From the NCBI GenBank assembly GCA_945907045.1, contig CAMDSH010000014.1, positions 1 through 64,000 of the forward strand: a DNA stretch of 64,000 nt, in the 5' to 3' direction. This document shows positions 7,550 through 20,837 of this stretch, one piece after another; positions within the stretch are counted from its first letter, which is position 1; the number at the start of each line of letters is the position of its first letter. The notes under the pieces are model-generated. The model ran no database searches, was not told where the DNA came from, and worked only from the letters and a program-made list of their open reading frames with translations. This DNA comes from Rhizobium sp. Q54. Lineage in GTDB: Bacteria; Pseudomonadota; Alphaproteobacteria; Rhizobiales; Xanthobacteraceae. The translations under genes and the position numbers were made by a program.

Positions 7550-8752
7550 ATGCCTCAGACTCAATCCAGCCCCACGTCCAGCTGGGCCGAGCCGAAAACC
7601 ACCGCATTGCTCGTACTGGCGGACGGAATCGTGCTCGAAGGTACCGGATTCGGCAGCCCCGGCCATGCGGTGGGCGAGGTTTGCTTCAATACCGCCATGA
7701 CGGGGTACGAGGAAATCCTCACCGACCCCTCTTATGCCGGGCAGATCATCACCTTCACTTTTCCCCACATCGGCAACGTCGGCACAAACGACGAGGACAT
7801 TGAAGCCCTCAACATGGCGGCAACGCCGGGCGCCCGCGGCGTCATCCTGCAATCGCCGATCACGGAAGCCTCGAATTACCGAACCGCGTTGCATCTCGAT
7901 GCCTGGCTCAAGCGCCGCAACATCATCGGCCTCTCCGGCATCGACACCCGCGCGCTGACTGCGCTCATCCGCGAAAAGGGCATGCCGAACGCCGTGATCG
8001 CGCACGACCCGAAGGGCAAGTTCGACCTCGCCGCGCTGAAGAAACAGGCGAGCGAGTGGCCGGGCCTCGTCGGCATGGATCTGGTGCCGATGGTCACGTC
8101 CGCGCAGCGTTTCACATGGGACGAAACGCCGTGGGTCTGGGGCAAGGGTTACGGACGGCAGGACAAGGCGGAGTTCCATGTCGTCGCCATCGACTACGGA
8201 ATCAAGCGCAACATTCTGCGGCTGCTCGCGGGATCGGGATGCAAGGTGACGGTGGTTCCGGCGAAAACGTCCGCCGACGACATCATGGCGCTGAAACCCG
8301 ACGGCGTGTTCCTGTCCAACGGACCGGGCGATCCGGCGGCGACCGGCGAATACGCGGTGCCGGTCATCAAGAAGCTGATCGATAGCGGCACGCCGACATT
8401 CGGGATTTGTCTCGGACATCAGATGCTCGGCATCGCGGTCGGCGGGAAAACGATGAAGATGCATCAGGGCCATCACGGCGCCAATCATCCGGTGAAGGAT
8501 ATCGAGACCGGCAAGGTCGAGATCACCTCGATGAACCACGGCTTCGCGCTCGATGCGAAAAGTTTGCCCGCGAACGCGACGGAAACCCACGTCTCGCTGT
8601 TCGACGGCTCGAACTGCGGCATCGCGCTCAAAGACAAGCCGGTGTTCTCGGTGCAGTACCATCCCGAGGCCTCGCCCGGCCCGCGCGATTCGCATTATCT
8701 CTTCATGCGGTTCGTCGAGATGATGCGGCAGCGGAAAAGAAAGATCGCGTGA
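7550..8752 (+). CDS. carA: Carbamoyl-phosphate synthase small subunit CarA
   Basis: 400 aa. Hydrolyses glutamine and channels ammonia to CarB for arginine and pyrimidine synthesis. The N-terminal CPSase_sm domain (about 25-160) contains MTGYEEILTDPSYAGQI. The class I glutamine amidotransferase domain (about 205-395) has its nucleophile at C287 in FGICLGHQ, and QYHPEASPGP carries the His/Glu pair. Its TGA overlaps the GTG start of the next gene, so the two are translationally coupled. Unusually, carB is not next: a methyltransferase gene and tRNA-Cys lie between. Confidence 0.98.
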   Translation: MPQTQSSPTSSWAEPKTTALLVLADGIVLEGTGFGSPGHAVGEVCFNTAMTGYEEILTDPSYAGQIITFTFPHIGNVGTNDEDIEALNMAATPGARGVILQSPITEASNYRTALHLDAWLKRRNIIGLSGIDTRALTALIREKGMPNAVIAHDPKGKFDLAALKKQASEWPGLVGMDLVPMVTSAQRFTWDETPWVWGKGYGRQDKAEFHVVAIDYGIKRNILRLLAGSGCKVTVVPAKTSADDIMALKPDGVFLSNGPGDPAATGEYAVPVIKKLIDSGTPTFGICLGHQMLGIAVGGKTMKMHQGHHGANHPVKDIETGKVEITSMNHGFALDAKSLPANATETHVSLFDGSNCGIALKDKPVFSVQYHPEASPGPRDSHYLFMRFVEMMRQRKRKIA

Positions 8753-9447
8753 CGTCTACTTGGGTCAAATTCTACGACTTCAAGCATTCGATCATCTACG
8801 TGAACGAGCGCCACCGCGATGTTCACTACGCGCGCATCGCGCACGACATCGCGCCTTACATTCCCTCGCCCGCCGCGCGCGTACTCGACTACGGTTCGGG
8901 CGAAGCCCTGCACGCCGACGAGATGGCGGCGCGATGCGCTTCGCTTGTGCTGGCGGAAGCCGCGCCGAACGTGCGCGCGGTGCTCACGCAGCGCTTCGCG
9001 GGCAACGCCAAAATTAAAGTGATGACGCCGGAGCAGGTCGCGGCGCTCCCGTCCGGTTCTTTCGATTTCATAGTCATGCATTCGGTCTCGCAATATCTCA
9101 CCGTGCCGGAACTCGAAGGCCTGCTCGGCCGGTTCCGCAAACTGCTCACGTCCGGTGGACTGCTGGTGGTCGGCGACGTGGTGCCGGCGCGTTTTGCTTC
9201 GCTCGCCGCGGCGCTGGCGCTGATGCGTTTTGGCGCCGCCAACGGTTTTCTCGGCGCGGCGATACTGGGGCTGATGCGCATCGTGGCGTCGGATTACCTG
9301 CGCCTGCGCAAGATCATCGGACTTTCGCATTACGACGAAGCAGGAATGCTGGCGAAACTCGCCGCCGCCGGATTTTCCGCAAGCCGCGCGGAGCGCAATA
9401 TCGGCCATAATCAGGCGCGCATGACCTTCCTGGCGCGGCCACTTTAA
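8749..9447 (+). CDS. Class I SAM-dependent methyltransferase
   Basis: 232 aa if it starts at the GTG that overlaps the carA stop (GTGA); an open frame extends upstream but only as a shadow of carA. Motif I is VLDYGSGEALHADEMA (about residues 43-58). FDFIVMHSVSQYL then fits motif IV/post-I of Methyltransf_11-type enzymes, followed by GGLLVVGDVVP. The substrate cannot be told from sequence; lipid, quinone or small-molecule targets are all possible. Coupling to carA is positional only, with no metabolic reason I can see. Confidence 0.8.
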   Translation: MTSTWVKFYDFKHSIIYVNERHRDVHYARIAHDIAPYIPSPAARVLDYGSGEALHADEMAARCASLVLAEAAPNVRAVLTQRFAGNAKIKVMTPEQVAALPSGSFDFIVMHSVSQYLTVPELEGLLGRFRKLLTSGGLLVVGDVVPARFASLAAALALMRFGAANGFLGAAILGLMRIVASDYLRLRKIIGLSHYDEAGMLAKLAAAGFSASRAERNIGHNQARMTFLARPL

Positions 9448-9538
9448 ACACCCGTAAACCGCAATTGAACCGGTTTTTCCGCACGCCCGGTGCAGGCCGT
9501 AACTTTGTATCAACCGCTATGGCCTAATTGTGAGGCAC

Positions 9539-9613
9539 GGCCCGGTGGCGGAGTGGCGACGCAGAGGCCTTGCAAGGTCCTCCAGCCTGGTTCGATTCCA
9601 GGCCGGGTCTCCA
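9539..9613 (+). tRNA. tRNA-Cys (GCA)
   Basis: 75 nt with encoded CCA. The acceptor stem is 9539-9545 with 9603-9609 (one G-U pair), and T73 (the Cys discriminator) is at 9610. The anticodon loop TTGCAAG gives GCA. T-arm CCTGG-TTCGATT-CCAGG is perfect. The anticodon stem has one C-U mismatch next to its last pair, slightly unusual but compatible with folding. Lies between the methyltransferase gene and carB. Confidence 0.93.
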
Positions 9614-9632
9614 GCCTCCGCCCGCCGAAGCG

Positions 9633-9648
9633 GCGAGCTACGGCTCGC
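9633..9648 (+). other. UACG-capped hairpin in the tRNA-Cys to carB spacer
   Basis: Perfect 6-bp stem GCGAGC/GCTCGC closed by TACG, a stable UNCG-class tetraloop in RNA. It is part of a 188-nt structured spacer (9614-9801) that would be the carB leader if transcription continues past tRNA-Cys. Function unknown. Confidence 0.5.
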
Positions 9649-9762
9649 AAGCCGCCCGCAAGCATCCACCGCTCATCCGGCGTGCGCCCTTCCCTGCCCT
9701 GCGAATCTGGTCTAAAGACCGCTCGCGCGCGGGAGCTTGCTTCTCGGCGCGGTCCGGGGGAC

Positions 9763-9786
9763 GCGCGATAAGCGCGCCCTTTTTTT
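9763..9786 (+). terminator. Terminator-like hairpin 15 nt before the carB start
   Basis: Stem GCGCG/CGCGC (9763-9767 with 9773-9777), loop ATAAG, then CC and seven T. Could terminate tRNA-Cys transcription. The 3' arm can also pair with GGCGCG at 9746-9751, an alternative fold that would remove the terminator. Only 15 nt remain before the carB ATG. Confidence 0.6.
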
Positions 9787-9801
9787 GTGTGCAGTGAGCC
9801 G

Positions 9802-13110
<3,309 letters not shown>

Positions 13111-13217
13111 GGGAATATCCCGGACGGTCCGCCCACGACGGTTGAGAGTTCGGCCGGGAGTTTAAAGATCGCGTTGCAGGCCAAAGCCGGCCGCGATTGG
13201 AACTTTTTACCCTGGCC

Positions 13218-13269
13218 CTCGTAGTTAAGACTCCGGTGCACTTGCTCGTGACCGGAGTCGAATTACGAG
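13218..13269 (+). promoter_or_regulatory. Long inverted repeat in the greA 5' region
   Basis: Arms CTCGTAGTTAAGACTCCGGT (13218-13237) and ACCGGAGTCGAATTACGAG (13251-13269) pair almost throughout. The innermost 9 bp are perfect, and the 13-nt loop can add a CAC/GTG stem. The greA ATG is 32 nt downstream. No T-run follows, so this is not a simple terminator. It may be an mRNA leader structure or a protein-binding palindrome. Confidence 0.55.
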
Positions 13270-13300
13270 TCGATAAGAAGACGAAAGGCTTGAGGCGAAG

Positions 13301-13774
13301 ATGGAAAAGATCCCGATGACCGCAGAGGGCTATGCCTCGCTCGAGAAAGAGCTGAAGCATTGCCAGTCTGTCGAGCGGCCCCGCATCATTCAGCAGATCA
13401 CCGAAGCGCGCACGCACGGCGATCTGTCGGAGAATGCCGAGTATCACGCCGCCAAGGAATTGCAGTCGCACAACGAAGGCCGCATCGGCGAGCTTGAGGA
13501 CAAGCTCGCGCGCGCCGACGTGATCGACGTGTCAAAACTGTCGGGCGACACCATCAAGTTCGGCGCCACCGTGACGCTGATCGACGAGGACACCGACGAG
13601 AAGAAAGTCTGGCAGATCGTCGGCGAGCCGGAAGCCGATGCGAAAGCCGGCAAGATTTCCGTCACCTCGCCGCTCGCGCGCGCGCTGATCGGCAAGGCCA
13701 AGGGCGCGAACGTCGAAGTGCTCACGCCCGGCGGCGCCAAGGCTTACGAAGTGAAGAAGGTGGAGTGGCGCTGA
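13301..13774 (+). CDS. greA: Transcription elongation factor GreA
   Basis: 157 aa, standard length. Stimulates transcript cleavage by backtracked RNA polymerase. The N-terminal coiled coil (about 1-75) carries the tip residues in the typical segment [13 protein letters not shown]. The C-terminal FKBP-like domain (about 80-157) has the GreA tail [16 protein letters not shown]. Start context [19 protein letters not shown] matches the family. Preceded by a long inverted repeat. Confidence 0.97.
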   Translation: MEKIPMTAEGYASLEKELKHCQSVERPRIIQQITEARTHGDLSENAEYHAAKELQSHNEGRIGELEDKLARADVIDVSKLSGDTIKFGATVTLIDEDTDEKKVWQIVGEPEADAKAGKISVTSPLARALIGKAKGANVEVLTPGGAKAYEVKKVEWR

Positions 13775-13796
13775 GCGCCTCCGCCTTCCCTTCGCA

Positions 13797-14273
13797 TCAA
13801 TCAGCCTTCATATCCCACGGCACCATCGCCGCGTCTTTCGAGTTGCGCAGCGTCAGCGAAGTCTTGACGTTGCGCACATGCGGCGCGGCGGTCAGCTCCG
13901 CCACGAAAGCCTGAAAGGTTTTCAGGTCGGGAGCGACGCACTTGAGCACGAAGTCGATCTCGCCCGAGAGCATCCAGCATTCCCGCACCAAAGGCTGCGC
14001 GCGCACGAAACTCTCGAACGCCGCGAGGTCGCCTTCCGCCTGGCTGGACAGGTGAACCATCGCAAAGACAGTGACCTCGTAGCCAAGCTTCTTCTCGTCG
14101 AGCAGCGCGCGGTAGCCCTTGATGTAACCGGCCTCCTCCAGCGCGCGAACCCGGCGCAGGCACGGCGGCGCCGAGATGCCGACGCGGCGCGCCAGCTCCA
14201 CATTGGTGATGCGGCCGTCGTCCTGAAGTTCCTTGAGGATGTTGCGGTCGATGGCGTCGAGGCGGGTGGGCAA
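13797..14273 (-). CDS. Lrp/AsnC-family transcriptional regulator
   Basis: 158 aa from a TTG at 14273, chosen because GGAG lies 6 nt upstream and LPTRLDAIDRNILKELQ is the family start; an ATG 39 nt further upstream (14312) is the alternative (171 aa). N-terminal helix-turn-helix (about 5-60, ITNVELARRVGISAPPCLRRV), then the RAM/AsnC effector domain (about 70-145, with VRECWMLSGEIDFVLKC). Probably senses an amino acid and forms octamers. Divergent from trxB; an Lrp/trxB pair is common in Rhizobiales. Convergent with greA. Confidence 0.93.
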   Translation of the reverse strand: MPTRLDAIDRNILKELQDDGRITNVELARRVGISAPPCLRRVRALEEAGYIKGYRALLDEKKLGYEVTVFAMVHLSSQAEGDLAAFESFVRAQPLVRECWMLSGEIDFVLKCVAPDLKTFQAFVAELTAAPHVRNVKTSLTLRNSKDAAMVPWDMKAD

Positions 14274-14437
14274 CGGAAACTCCAGACGGGCAATTTGGCC
14301 TTTGTGGAACATCCATACCGCGAACCGTAAGGCCGCGAAAGATTATTGCGCGGCTCCCTGCGGCATTTGGATACCGCGCCGGAAAGGCTGTGATTTTCGG
14401 GGGTTGCGTATCTTGCATAGCTCCCGGAAAGCCATAG

Positions 14438-15481
<1,044 letters not shown>

Positions 15482-15484
15482 CCA

Positions 15485-16390
15485 ATGGCCAACAACTCAA
15501 TGGACTGGGACAAGCTGAAGGTGTTCCACGCCGCAGCTGAGGCGGGCTCCTTCACGCATGCCGGCGAGCGGCTGGGATTATCGCAATCCGCCGTGTCGCG
15601 GCAGGTGAGCGCACTCGAAGCCGAACTCACGGTGTCGCTGTTTCACCGCCATGCGCGCGGCTTGATCCTCACCGAGCAGGGCGAGATGCTGTTCCGCACC
15701 GCGCACGAAGTTTTCATGAAACTGGAAGCGGCGCGCACCAAGCTCACCGACAGCCGCGAGCGGCCGAACGGCGATCTGAAGGTGTCCACGACGCCCGGCA
15801 TCGGCGTGCACTGGCTGACCCCGAGGCTCGGCGAATTCATCGAACTTTATCCCGACATCCGCATCACGCTGATCACCTCGGACGAGGAACTCGACCTCGC
15901 CATGCGCGAAGCGGATGTCGCCATCCGCCTGCGCCAGCCGACGCAGCCGGACCTGATACAGCGCAAGCTGTTTTCCGTGCATTTCCATGTCTACGGCTCA
16001 CCGGAATACCTCAAGCGTTTCGGCACGCCGCGCACCATCGATGAACTCGACGGCCACCGCATTTTGCTGCTGGGCGGCAACGTGCCGTCTTATCTCGCCA
16101 ACCGGCGCTGGCTCGTGGAGGTGGGGCGCGACAGCAAAAATCCGCGCACCGCCCACCTGACCATCAACAACGTGCTGGGAATTCTGCGCGCCTGCCAGCG
16201 TGGGCTCGGCATCGCGATCCTTCCTGACTATCTGGTCGAAGAAAACGGCGGGCTGGTGCAATTGTTCGGCGATGCCGATCCGCTCGCCCTCGATGCGTTC
16301 TTCGTCTACCCGGAAGAATTGAAATCGGTTGCACGCATACAAGTTTTCCGCGACTTCCTGGTGTCGAAGGCGCAGCGCTGGAATTTCTGA
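15485..16390 (+). CDS. LysR-family transcriptional regulator
   Basis: 301 aa. N-terminal winged helix-turn-helix (about 8-65, VFHAAAEAGSFTHAGERLGL then SQSAVSRQVSALE). Substrate-binding domain from about 95 to 300. Begins 3 nt after trxB on the same strand. A LysR gene after trxB recurs in Rhizobiales, which suggests a redox-linked role, but no cysteine switch like OxyR is evident. Followed by a strong terminator at 16604. Confidence 0.94.
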   Translation: MANNSMDWDKLKVFHAAAEAGSFTHAGERLGLSQSAVSRQVSALEAELTVSLFHRHARGLILTEQGEMLFRTAHEVFMKLEAARTKLTDSRERPNGDLKVSTTPGIGVHWLTPRLGEFIELYPDIRITLITSDEELDLAMREADVAIRLRQPTQPDLIQRKLFSVHFHVYGSPEYLKRFGTPRTIDELDGHRILLLGGNVPSYLANRRWLVEVGRDSKNPRTAHLTINNVLGILRACQRGLGIAILPDYLVEENGGLVQLFGDADPLALDAFFVYPEELKSVARIQVFRDFLVSKAQRWNF

Positions 16391-16603
16391 CATAAGCCGC
16401 GTTTATGGAACGCGCTGTGGGCAAAGGCTTGCGGGGTCCGCATGGCTGACATGCCCTGCCTCGCGTTGTGCGCGCGCCGATGCCTTCCCATAATTCAAGT
16501 CTGCTGCCGCTGCCGGTTGCTGCATCCTCCCAGATTGGCAATTGACGGGCAGCTTGTTCCCCTCTGGAAGCCGTTTGCCGGCACCCCAATCCGGCAACGC
16601 GAA

Positions 16604-16630
16604 CCGGGCCCCCGCAAGGGCCCGGTTTTT
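16604..16630 (+). terminator. Rho-independent terminator after the trxB-lysR operon
   Basis: Perfect 8-bp stem CCGGGCCC/GGGCCCGG (16604-16611 with 16618-16625), then TTTTT. The 213 nt between the LysR stop and this hairpin (16391-16603) hold no gene I can support. Confidence 0.85.
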
Positions 16631-16647
16631 CTTTGTCGTCCGCCGCC

Positions 16648-17253
16648 TTAGCGGAAACGCGCGATGTAATACGCGAGATCGAGAATGTCGGTGTCCTGCA
16701 GACCGGTCATCACATCGGCCATCGTCGCTTCGTAACCCTTGCGCGTGTTGCTCTTGTACTCGCGCAGCGACTTGACGATGAAGTCCTCGCGTTGCGCGGC
16801 AATGCGCGGGACGGTCTCGCGGCCGGAGAAATCCGTGTTGTGGCAGAAATTGCAGCGATGCTGATGCGCCAGCGCCTGTCCCTTCGCTATGCGCGCGGCG
16901 TCCGTGGCATCCTCCACCGGCTTTGGCGCCGGCAGCTTGGCGATGAAATCCGAAAACGTGCGCAGATCGTCGTCCGTGAATGCTTTTGCCATCTCGGTCA
17001 TAATTTCGATCATCTGATCGTCTTTTTTGAACGGAGACGCGCGCTGATTTTCGCGAAACATAAAGAGTTGGATCAGCACATAGGGCGCCTGCTGCCCGCC
17101 GAGCGACGGCACGCCCTCATTTTCGGATGCACCCTTCTCGCCGTGACAGGCAAGACACGGCGCGACGCGCTCGGCAAAAGGCTCCGCTGCGCGCGCAGCC
17201 CCCGTGCACAACAGCAGGATCGCGACAGGCCAGATGAAGCGCGTTACCGGCAT
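16648..17253 (-). CDS. Diheme c-type cytochrome
   Basis: 201 aa, start at the second of two nearby ATGs because GGAG is 6 nt upstream. Signal peptide (about 1-22, ending AARAA). Two class I cytochrome c domains with C33-L-A-C-H37 and C134-N-F-C-H138; later methionines (for example in VMTGL) could be axial ligands. Resembles the cytochrome c4/COG2863 group, soluble periplasmic electron carriers. It follows the PQQ dehydrogenase gene by 61 bp on the same strand, so it most likely accepts electrons from that enzyme and passes them to the respiratory chain. Confidence 0.92.
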   Translation of the reverse strand: MPVTRFIWPVAILLLCTGAARAAEPFAERVAPCLACHGEKGASENEGVPSLGGQQAPYVLIQLFMFRENQRASPFKKDDQMIEIMTEMAKAFTDDDLRTFSDFIAKLPAPKPVEDATDAARIAKGQALAHQHRCNFCHNTDFSGRETVPRIAAQREDFIVKSLREYKSNTRKGYEATMADVMTGLQDTDILDLAYYIARFR

Positions 17254-17314
17254 GACCATCTCCGAATAGAAAAAGGCCGAGGGCGAACGCCGCCCCCGGC
17301 CCCGATGTTCGCGA

Positions 17315-18598
17315 TCAGCGGCCGGCGACTTTCGCCTTGCCGTAGGTGATGCGGTAGACCGCGCCGTTCCAGTCGTCGGAAACCAGCAACGATCCATCCT
17401 TCATCTGCTCTACGTCCACCGGACGTCCGAGATAGTTGTTATCGACCAGGAAGCCGGTGATGAACGGCTCCATCGACTTCACGGTGCCGTCGGGGTTGAG
17501 CTTGACGAAGATCACGTCGCCGCCGAGCTTTTTGGTCCGGTTCCACGAGCCGTGACGGGCAATGAAGATGCCGTTCTTGTAGGCCGCGGGGAACTGGCTG
17601 CCGGTATAGAAGCGCATGCCGAGCGCGGCCGTGTGCGCGCCGAGCAGTGCGACCGGCGGGGTGAACTCGCTGCACGAGCGGCCCCAGCCGAATTCAGGAT
17701 CGGCCAGATTGCCCTGCCAGCAATAAGGCGATCCGAAGTGTTCGCCCATCTTGGTGACGCGGTTGAGTTCGTCGTTCGGAAGATCCTCCGACATCCAGTC
17801 GCGGCTGTTGTCGGTGAAGTAGAGCTGCTTCGACACGGGATGCCAATCGAAGCCGACCGTGTTGCGCATGCCGCGCAGAACGACTTCTACGCCTGTGCCG
17901 TCGAGATTCATCCGGCGGATCTGGCCGTGTGCATCGCTGTGCAAGACGTTGTTGCCCGGCTGGCCGACCGGAACGTAAAGCTTGTTGTCCGGGCCAATGC
18001 CGATGAACTTCCAGCCGTGGGCTTCGTCCTTTGGCAGGTTGTCGTAGATCATCTTCTTTTCGGGCTTGTCGAGATTCTTTTCGATGTTGTCGAAGCGCCA
18101 GACTTTGGAAAGTTCGGCAACGTAGAGCGTGCCCTTGCTGAAGGCGAGCCCGTTCGGACGGTGCAGGCCCTCGGCGATGGTCTTCATCTCGGTCTTGCCG
18201 TCTTTCTTGACGATGGCGAAGACCTTGCCGATGAAGCGGTTGCCGACGAACAGCGTGCCTTCATCGCCCAGGCGCAACGTGCGCGCGTTGGGAATGCCGC
18301 TGGCATAGACTTCGATGTTGAAGCCCGGCGGCAGCTTGAGCTTGGCGGTCGGCAGCTTGTCGGCGGCGGCCGGAATCGGCGGCGGCGCGACCGGCGCGAG
18401 CTTGGCGGCGGCCGGGTTGTTGTCCGGGCGTCCGATCAGCGGCGAGCCGGGTGGAAGCGGCGCCGGCGCTGCGGCGGGAGCCGCGGCGGGCGGAGCGCTC
18501 GCGGGCGGCTGTTGAGCGGTAGCCGGCGACAGAAGCAAGAGCCCGCCGACCGTACCGGCGAGCCATAGGCTGTGCCGTCTCGAAAGACTTTGAATCAT
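17315..18598 (-). CDS. PQQ-dependent sugar dehydrogenase (sorbosone/soluble glucose dehydrogenase type)
   Basis: 427 aa; the ATG at 18598 has GGGAGG 5 nt upstream. Signal peptide (about 1-28), then a Pro/Ala-rich linker (about 29-85), then a six-bladed propeller (about 90-425). Typical segments are [49 protein letters not shown] and [11 protein letters not shown]. Oxidises a sugar or related alcohol/aldehyde in the periplasm with PQQ as cofactor; the exact substrate is unknown. Lies directly downstream of pqqABCDE and upstream of a diheme cytochrome, all on the minus strand, which ties cofactor supply and electron acceptor to this enzyme. Confidence 0.9.
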   Translation of the reverse strand: MIQSLSRRHSLWLAGTVGGLLLLSPATAQQPPASAPPAAAPAAAPAPLPPGSPLIGRPDNNPAAAKLAPVAPPPIPAAADKLPTAKLKLPPGFNIEVYASGIPNARTLRLGDEGTLFVGNRFIGKVFAIVKKDGKTEMKTIAEGLHRPNGLAFSKGTLYVAELSKVWRFDNIEKNLDKPEKKMIYDNLPKDEAHGWKFIGIGPDNKLYVPVGQPGNNVLHSDAHGQIRRMNLDGTGVEVVLRGMRNTVGFDWHPVSKQLYFTDNSRDWMSEDLPNDELNRVTKMGEHFGSPYCWQGNLADPEFGWGRSCSEFTPPVALLGAHTAALGMRFYTGSQFPAAYKNGIFIARHGSWNRTKKLGGDVIFVKLNPDGTVKSMEPFITGFLVDNNYLGRPVDVEQMKDGSLLVSDDWNGAVYRITYGKAKVAGR

Positions 18599-18724
18599 CA
18601 CGTCCTCCCTAGTGCGGAGGCCCTATTTTGCCGCGTTGACCTGCGGCAACCGGGTCCCGTCACGCCCAAGTTTCCATCTTTCAACCGATGGATGCAATCG
18701 GGGTCGCGGCGGCTCGATCTCCGG

Positions 18725-19804
18725 CTAGCCCCGGTAAGCGTAGGGCTCGTCCACGCGCACATTTGCGAGTTCTTGAATACGTGCGTGATGCGGCGAGAGG
18801 TGACAAACCGGATCGGCGGCGCGGGCATCGCCGGTAATCAGGAACGCCTGGCAGCGGCAGCCGCCGAAATCTTTCTCGCGCTGCGGACAGGCGCGGCAAG
18901 GCTCCTGCATCCAGTCGGTGCCGCGGAAGGCCTGAAACGCGGGCGAATTTTGCCAGATGTCCTGCAATGAGTGTTCGCGCACATTCCAGAATTCCAGTCC
19001 GGGAATGACTTCCGCCGCATGGCACGGCAGCACGCGGCCCGCCGGCGTGACGTTGATCGAACGGCGGCCCCAACCGCCGACGCAGGGTTTGGGAAAGCGC
19101 GCGTAATAATCCGGCACCACCGCGTCGATGACGATGCGGCCGTGATGGCGTTCGCGCAGCGCCTCGACTTCCGCCACCGCGGTTTCCACCTGCTCGCGCG
19201 TCGGCATCAGCGCCGCGCGATTTTTCAGCGCCCAGCCGTAATACTGCACATGCGCGATTTCCACGCGGCCCGCGCCGAGCGACAACGCGAGATCGACCAT
19301 ATCGCTGACGCGCGCGATGTTGGCGCGGTGCACGACCATGTTGATGGTGAGCGGCAGCCTCAGTTTGACGACTTCAACCGCCAGCGCGCGCTTGCGAGCC
19401 GATGCGCCCTTGTAACCGGCGATGTGGTCGGCGGATTCTTGTTCGCTGTCCTGAATTGAAATCTGAACGTGGTCGAGCCCGGCTTCGCTCAGCTTCGCGA
19501 GAGTCGCCGGCGTGATGCCGACCGCGGACGTAATCAGATTTGAATAAAGTCCGGCATCGCGCGCGGCTTTCGTGATCTCGACGAGATCGCGGCGCGCGCC
19601 CGGCTCGCCGCCGCTCAAGTGAACCTGCAACACGCCGAGCGCGGCAGCTTCGCGAAACACGCGCGCCCAGTTCGCTGCGTCGAGTTCTCCGTCGCGTTTG
19701 TCGAGCTCCAGCGGGTTGGAGCAATAAGGACAGCCGAGCGGGCAGCGGTGCGTCAACTCGGCCAGCAATCCGAGCGGGTTCGGCGCGTTGACGGGCGCCA
19801 GCAC
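18725..19804 (-). CDS. pqqE: PQQ biosynthesis radical SAM enzyme PqqE
   Basis: 359 aa, GTG start 1 nt after the pqqD stop. Radical SAM cluster C21-x3-C25-x2-C28 (CPLGCPYC), then [12 protein letters not shown]. The C-terminal SPASM region carries many cysteines ([35 protein letters not shown]). Forms the C-C bond between the Glu and Tyr side chains of PqqA while PqqD presents the peptide. Last gene of pqqABCDE; 126 bp separate it from the sugar dehydrogenase. Confidence 0.97.
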   Translation of the reverse strand: MLAPVNAPNPLGLLAELTHRCPLGCPYCSNPLELDKRDGELDAANWARVFREAAALGVLQVHLSGGEPGARRDLVEITKAARDAGLYSNLITSAVGITPATLAKLSEAGLDHVQISIQDSEQESADHIAGYKGASARKRALAVEVVKLRLPLTINMVVHRANIARVSDMVDLALSLGAGRVEIAHVQYYGWALKNRAALMPTREQVETAVAEVEALRERHHGRIVIDAVVPDYYARFPKPCVGGWGRRSINVTPAGRVLPCHAAEVIPGLEFWNVREHSLQDIWQNSPAFQAFRGTDWMQEPCRACPQREKDFGGCRCQAFLITGDARAADPVCHLSPHHARIQELANVRVDEPYAYRG

Positions 19805-19805
19805 G

Positions 19806-20099
19806 CTAAAGCTCCAGCAATTTTTTATCGGCGAGGCCGCCGATCAGCTTCACCACATCGTCGTGAATTCGCTCGCGCGGCGCGCCGGGAAACGCCTTGG
19901 CAAGATCGTCAACGATGGTGTCGACATTCACCAGACCGGTGCAGCGCTTGAGAATTTCCATCGCAATCGCATCCGGTTTGAACACGCGCTCGGGCGCGAG
20001 CAGCACCCAGCCGCCCTGCGCCTCGTTATGCACGAGCCGCACGCCGCGCGGCAGGCGCGGATGCGCGGTGCCGGGAACGTTGCGTACGGGCTGGTCCAT
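19806..20099 (-). CDS. pqqD: PQQ biosynthesis peptide chaperone PqqD
   Basis: 97 aa. Small winged-helix peptide-binding protein (RRE fold) that binds PqqA and delivers it to PqqE. Typical start [20 protein letters not shown], then [15 protein letters not shown] and the C-terminal helix [18 protein letters not shown]. Separate from pqqC here (some species carry a pqqCD fusion). Sits 9 bp after pqqC and 1 nt before pqqE. Confidence 0.95.
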   Translation of the reverse strand: MDQPVRNVPGTAHPRLPRGVRLVHNEAQGGWVLLAPERVFKPDAIAMEILKRCTGLVNVDTIVDDLAKAFPGAPRERIHDDVVKLIGGLADKKLLEL

Positions 20100-20108
20100 A
20101 ATCTTCGT

Positions 20109-20837
20109 CTATTCTTTTGGCACAAATGCGCCCGGCGGAATCTGCTTGGGCGCGACGTAAGCGTGATAGAGCGCGTCCAGCATAGCCCACAGCACGCTGC
20201 ACTTGAATTCGAGCGCGGCAAGCACGGCCTGCTGCTGTTCCGGCGTCGTCGCATGCTGCTTGACGTAATTGAGCGCGAAGTCAGCGTCGCGCTGGGCCTG
20301 CGGCGGGCGCTTGTCGAAATAGGAAAGTGTCTCGCGGGTGACAAAGTCGTAATTCGCCAGCATTCCCGCCATCCGCTCGCCGATGATGACGGGCGAGAAC
20401 ATTTCCGTCAGCGACGAGGCGATGGCTTCCAGCAACGTCTTTTCGCGCACAAAACGCACATAGGCTTCGACCGCGAAACGCGTACCCGGCAACAGCCCGC
20501 GCAGCGACGTGACGTATTCCGGATCTAGGCCGAGACCGCCGGTGAGCTTGAGCCAGCGCGCGATGCCGCCATCGCCTTCGTGTTCGCCGTCGTGATCGAC
20601 GAGGCGCGAGCGCCATTCGCGGCGCACGGCGGAATCCTCGCAGCGCGCAAGCAGGCTGGCGTCCTTGATCGGGATCATCGCCTGATAAAAATAACGATTG
20701 AGCGCCCAGGCCTGCACCTGGCCTCGTGTAAGCTTGCCGCCGTGCAGCAGCCCGTGAAACGGATGCAGCCGGTGATAACGTTTCGCGCCGATGTCGCGCA
20801 GCGCGGCTTCGAGTTGCGCGGGGGTGAGTAAACTCAC
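20109..20837 (-). CDS. pqqC: Pyrroloquinoline-quinone synthase PqqC
   Basis: 242 aa, normal length. Cofactor-free oxidase that carries out the final ring closure and oxidation to PQQ. Recognisable are RYHRLHPFHGLLHGGKLTRG with the active-site histidines, WALNRYFYQAMIPIKDA and the later YVRFVREKTLLEAIASSL. All-helical TenA-like fold. The start overlaps the pqqB stop by 4 nt. Confidence 0.97.
   Translation of the reverse strand: MSLLTPAQLEAALRDIGAKRYHRLHPFHGLLHGGKLTRGQVQAWALNRYFYQAMIPIKDASLLARCEDSAVRREWRSRLVDHDGEHEGDGGIARWLKLTGGLGLDPEYVTSLRGLLPGTRFAVEAYVRFVREKTLLEAIASSLTEMFSPVIIGERMAGMLANYDFVTRETLSYFDKRPPQAQRDADFALNYVKQHATTPEQQQAVLAALEFKCSVLWAMLDALYHAYVAPKQIPPGAFVPKE

Noticed and set aside
13768-13780. 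Hairpin GGCGC-TGA-GCGCC at the greA stop as a terminator
   Set aside because: Stem of only 5 bp and no T-run follows.
16391-16603. Structured RNA gene (6S or SRP type) between lysR and the cytochrome gene
   Set aside because: No match to the RNA shapes I know; only the terminator at 16604 is convincing.
16442-16651. 69-codon plus-strand frame with many Cys
   Set aside because: Spans the terminator at 16604 and has no ribosome site or family features.
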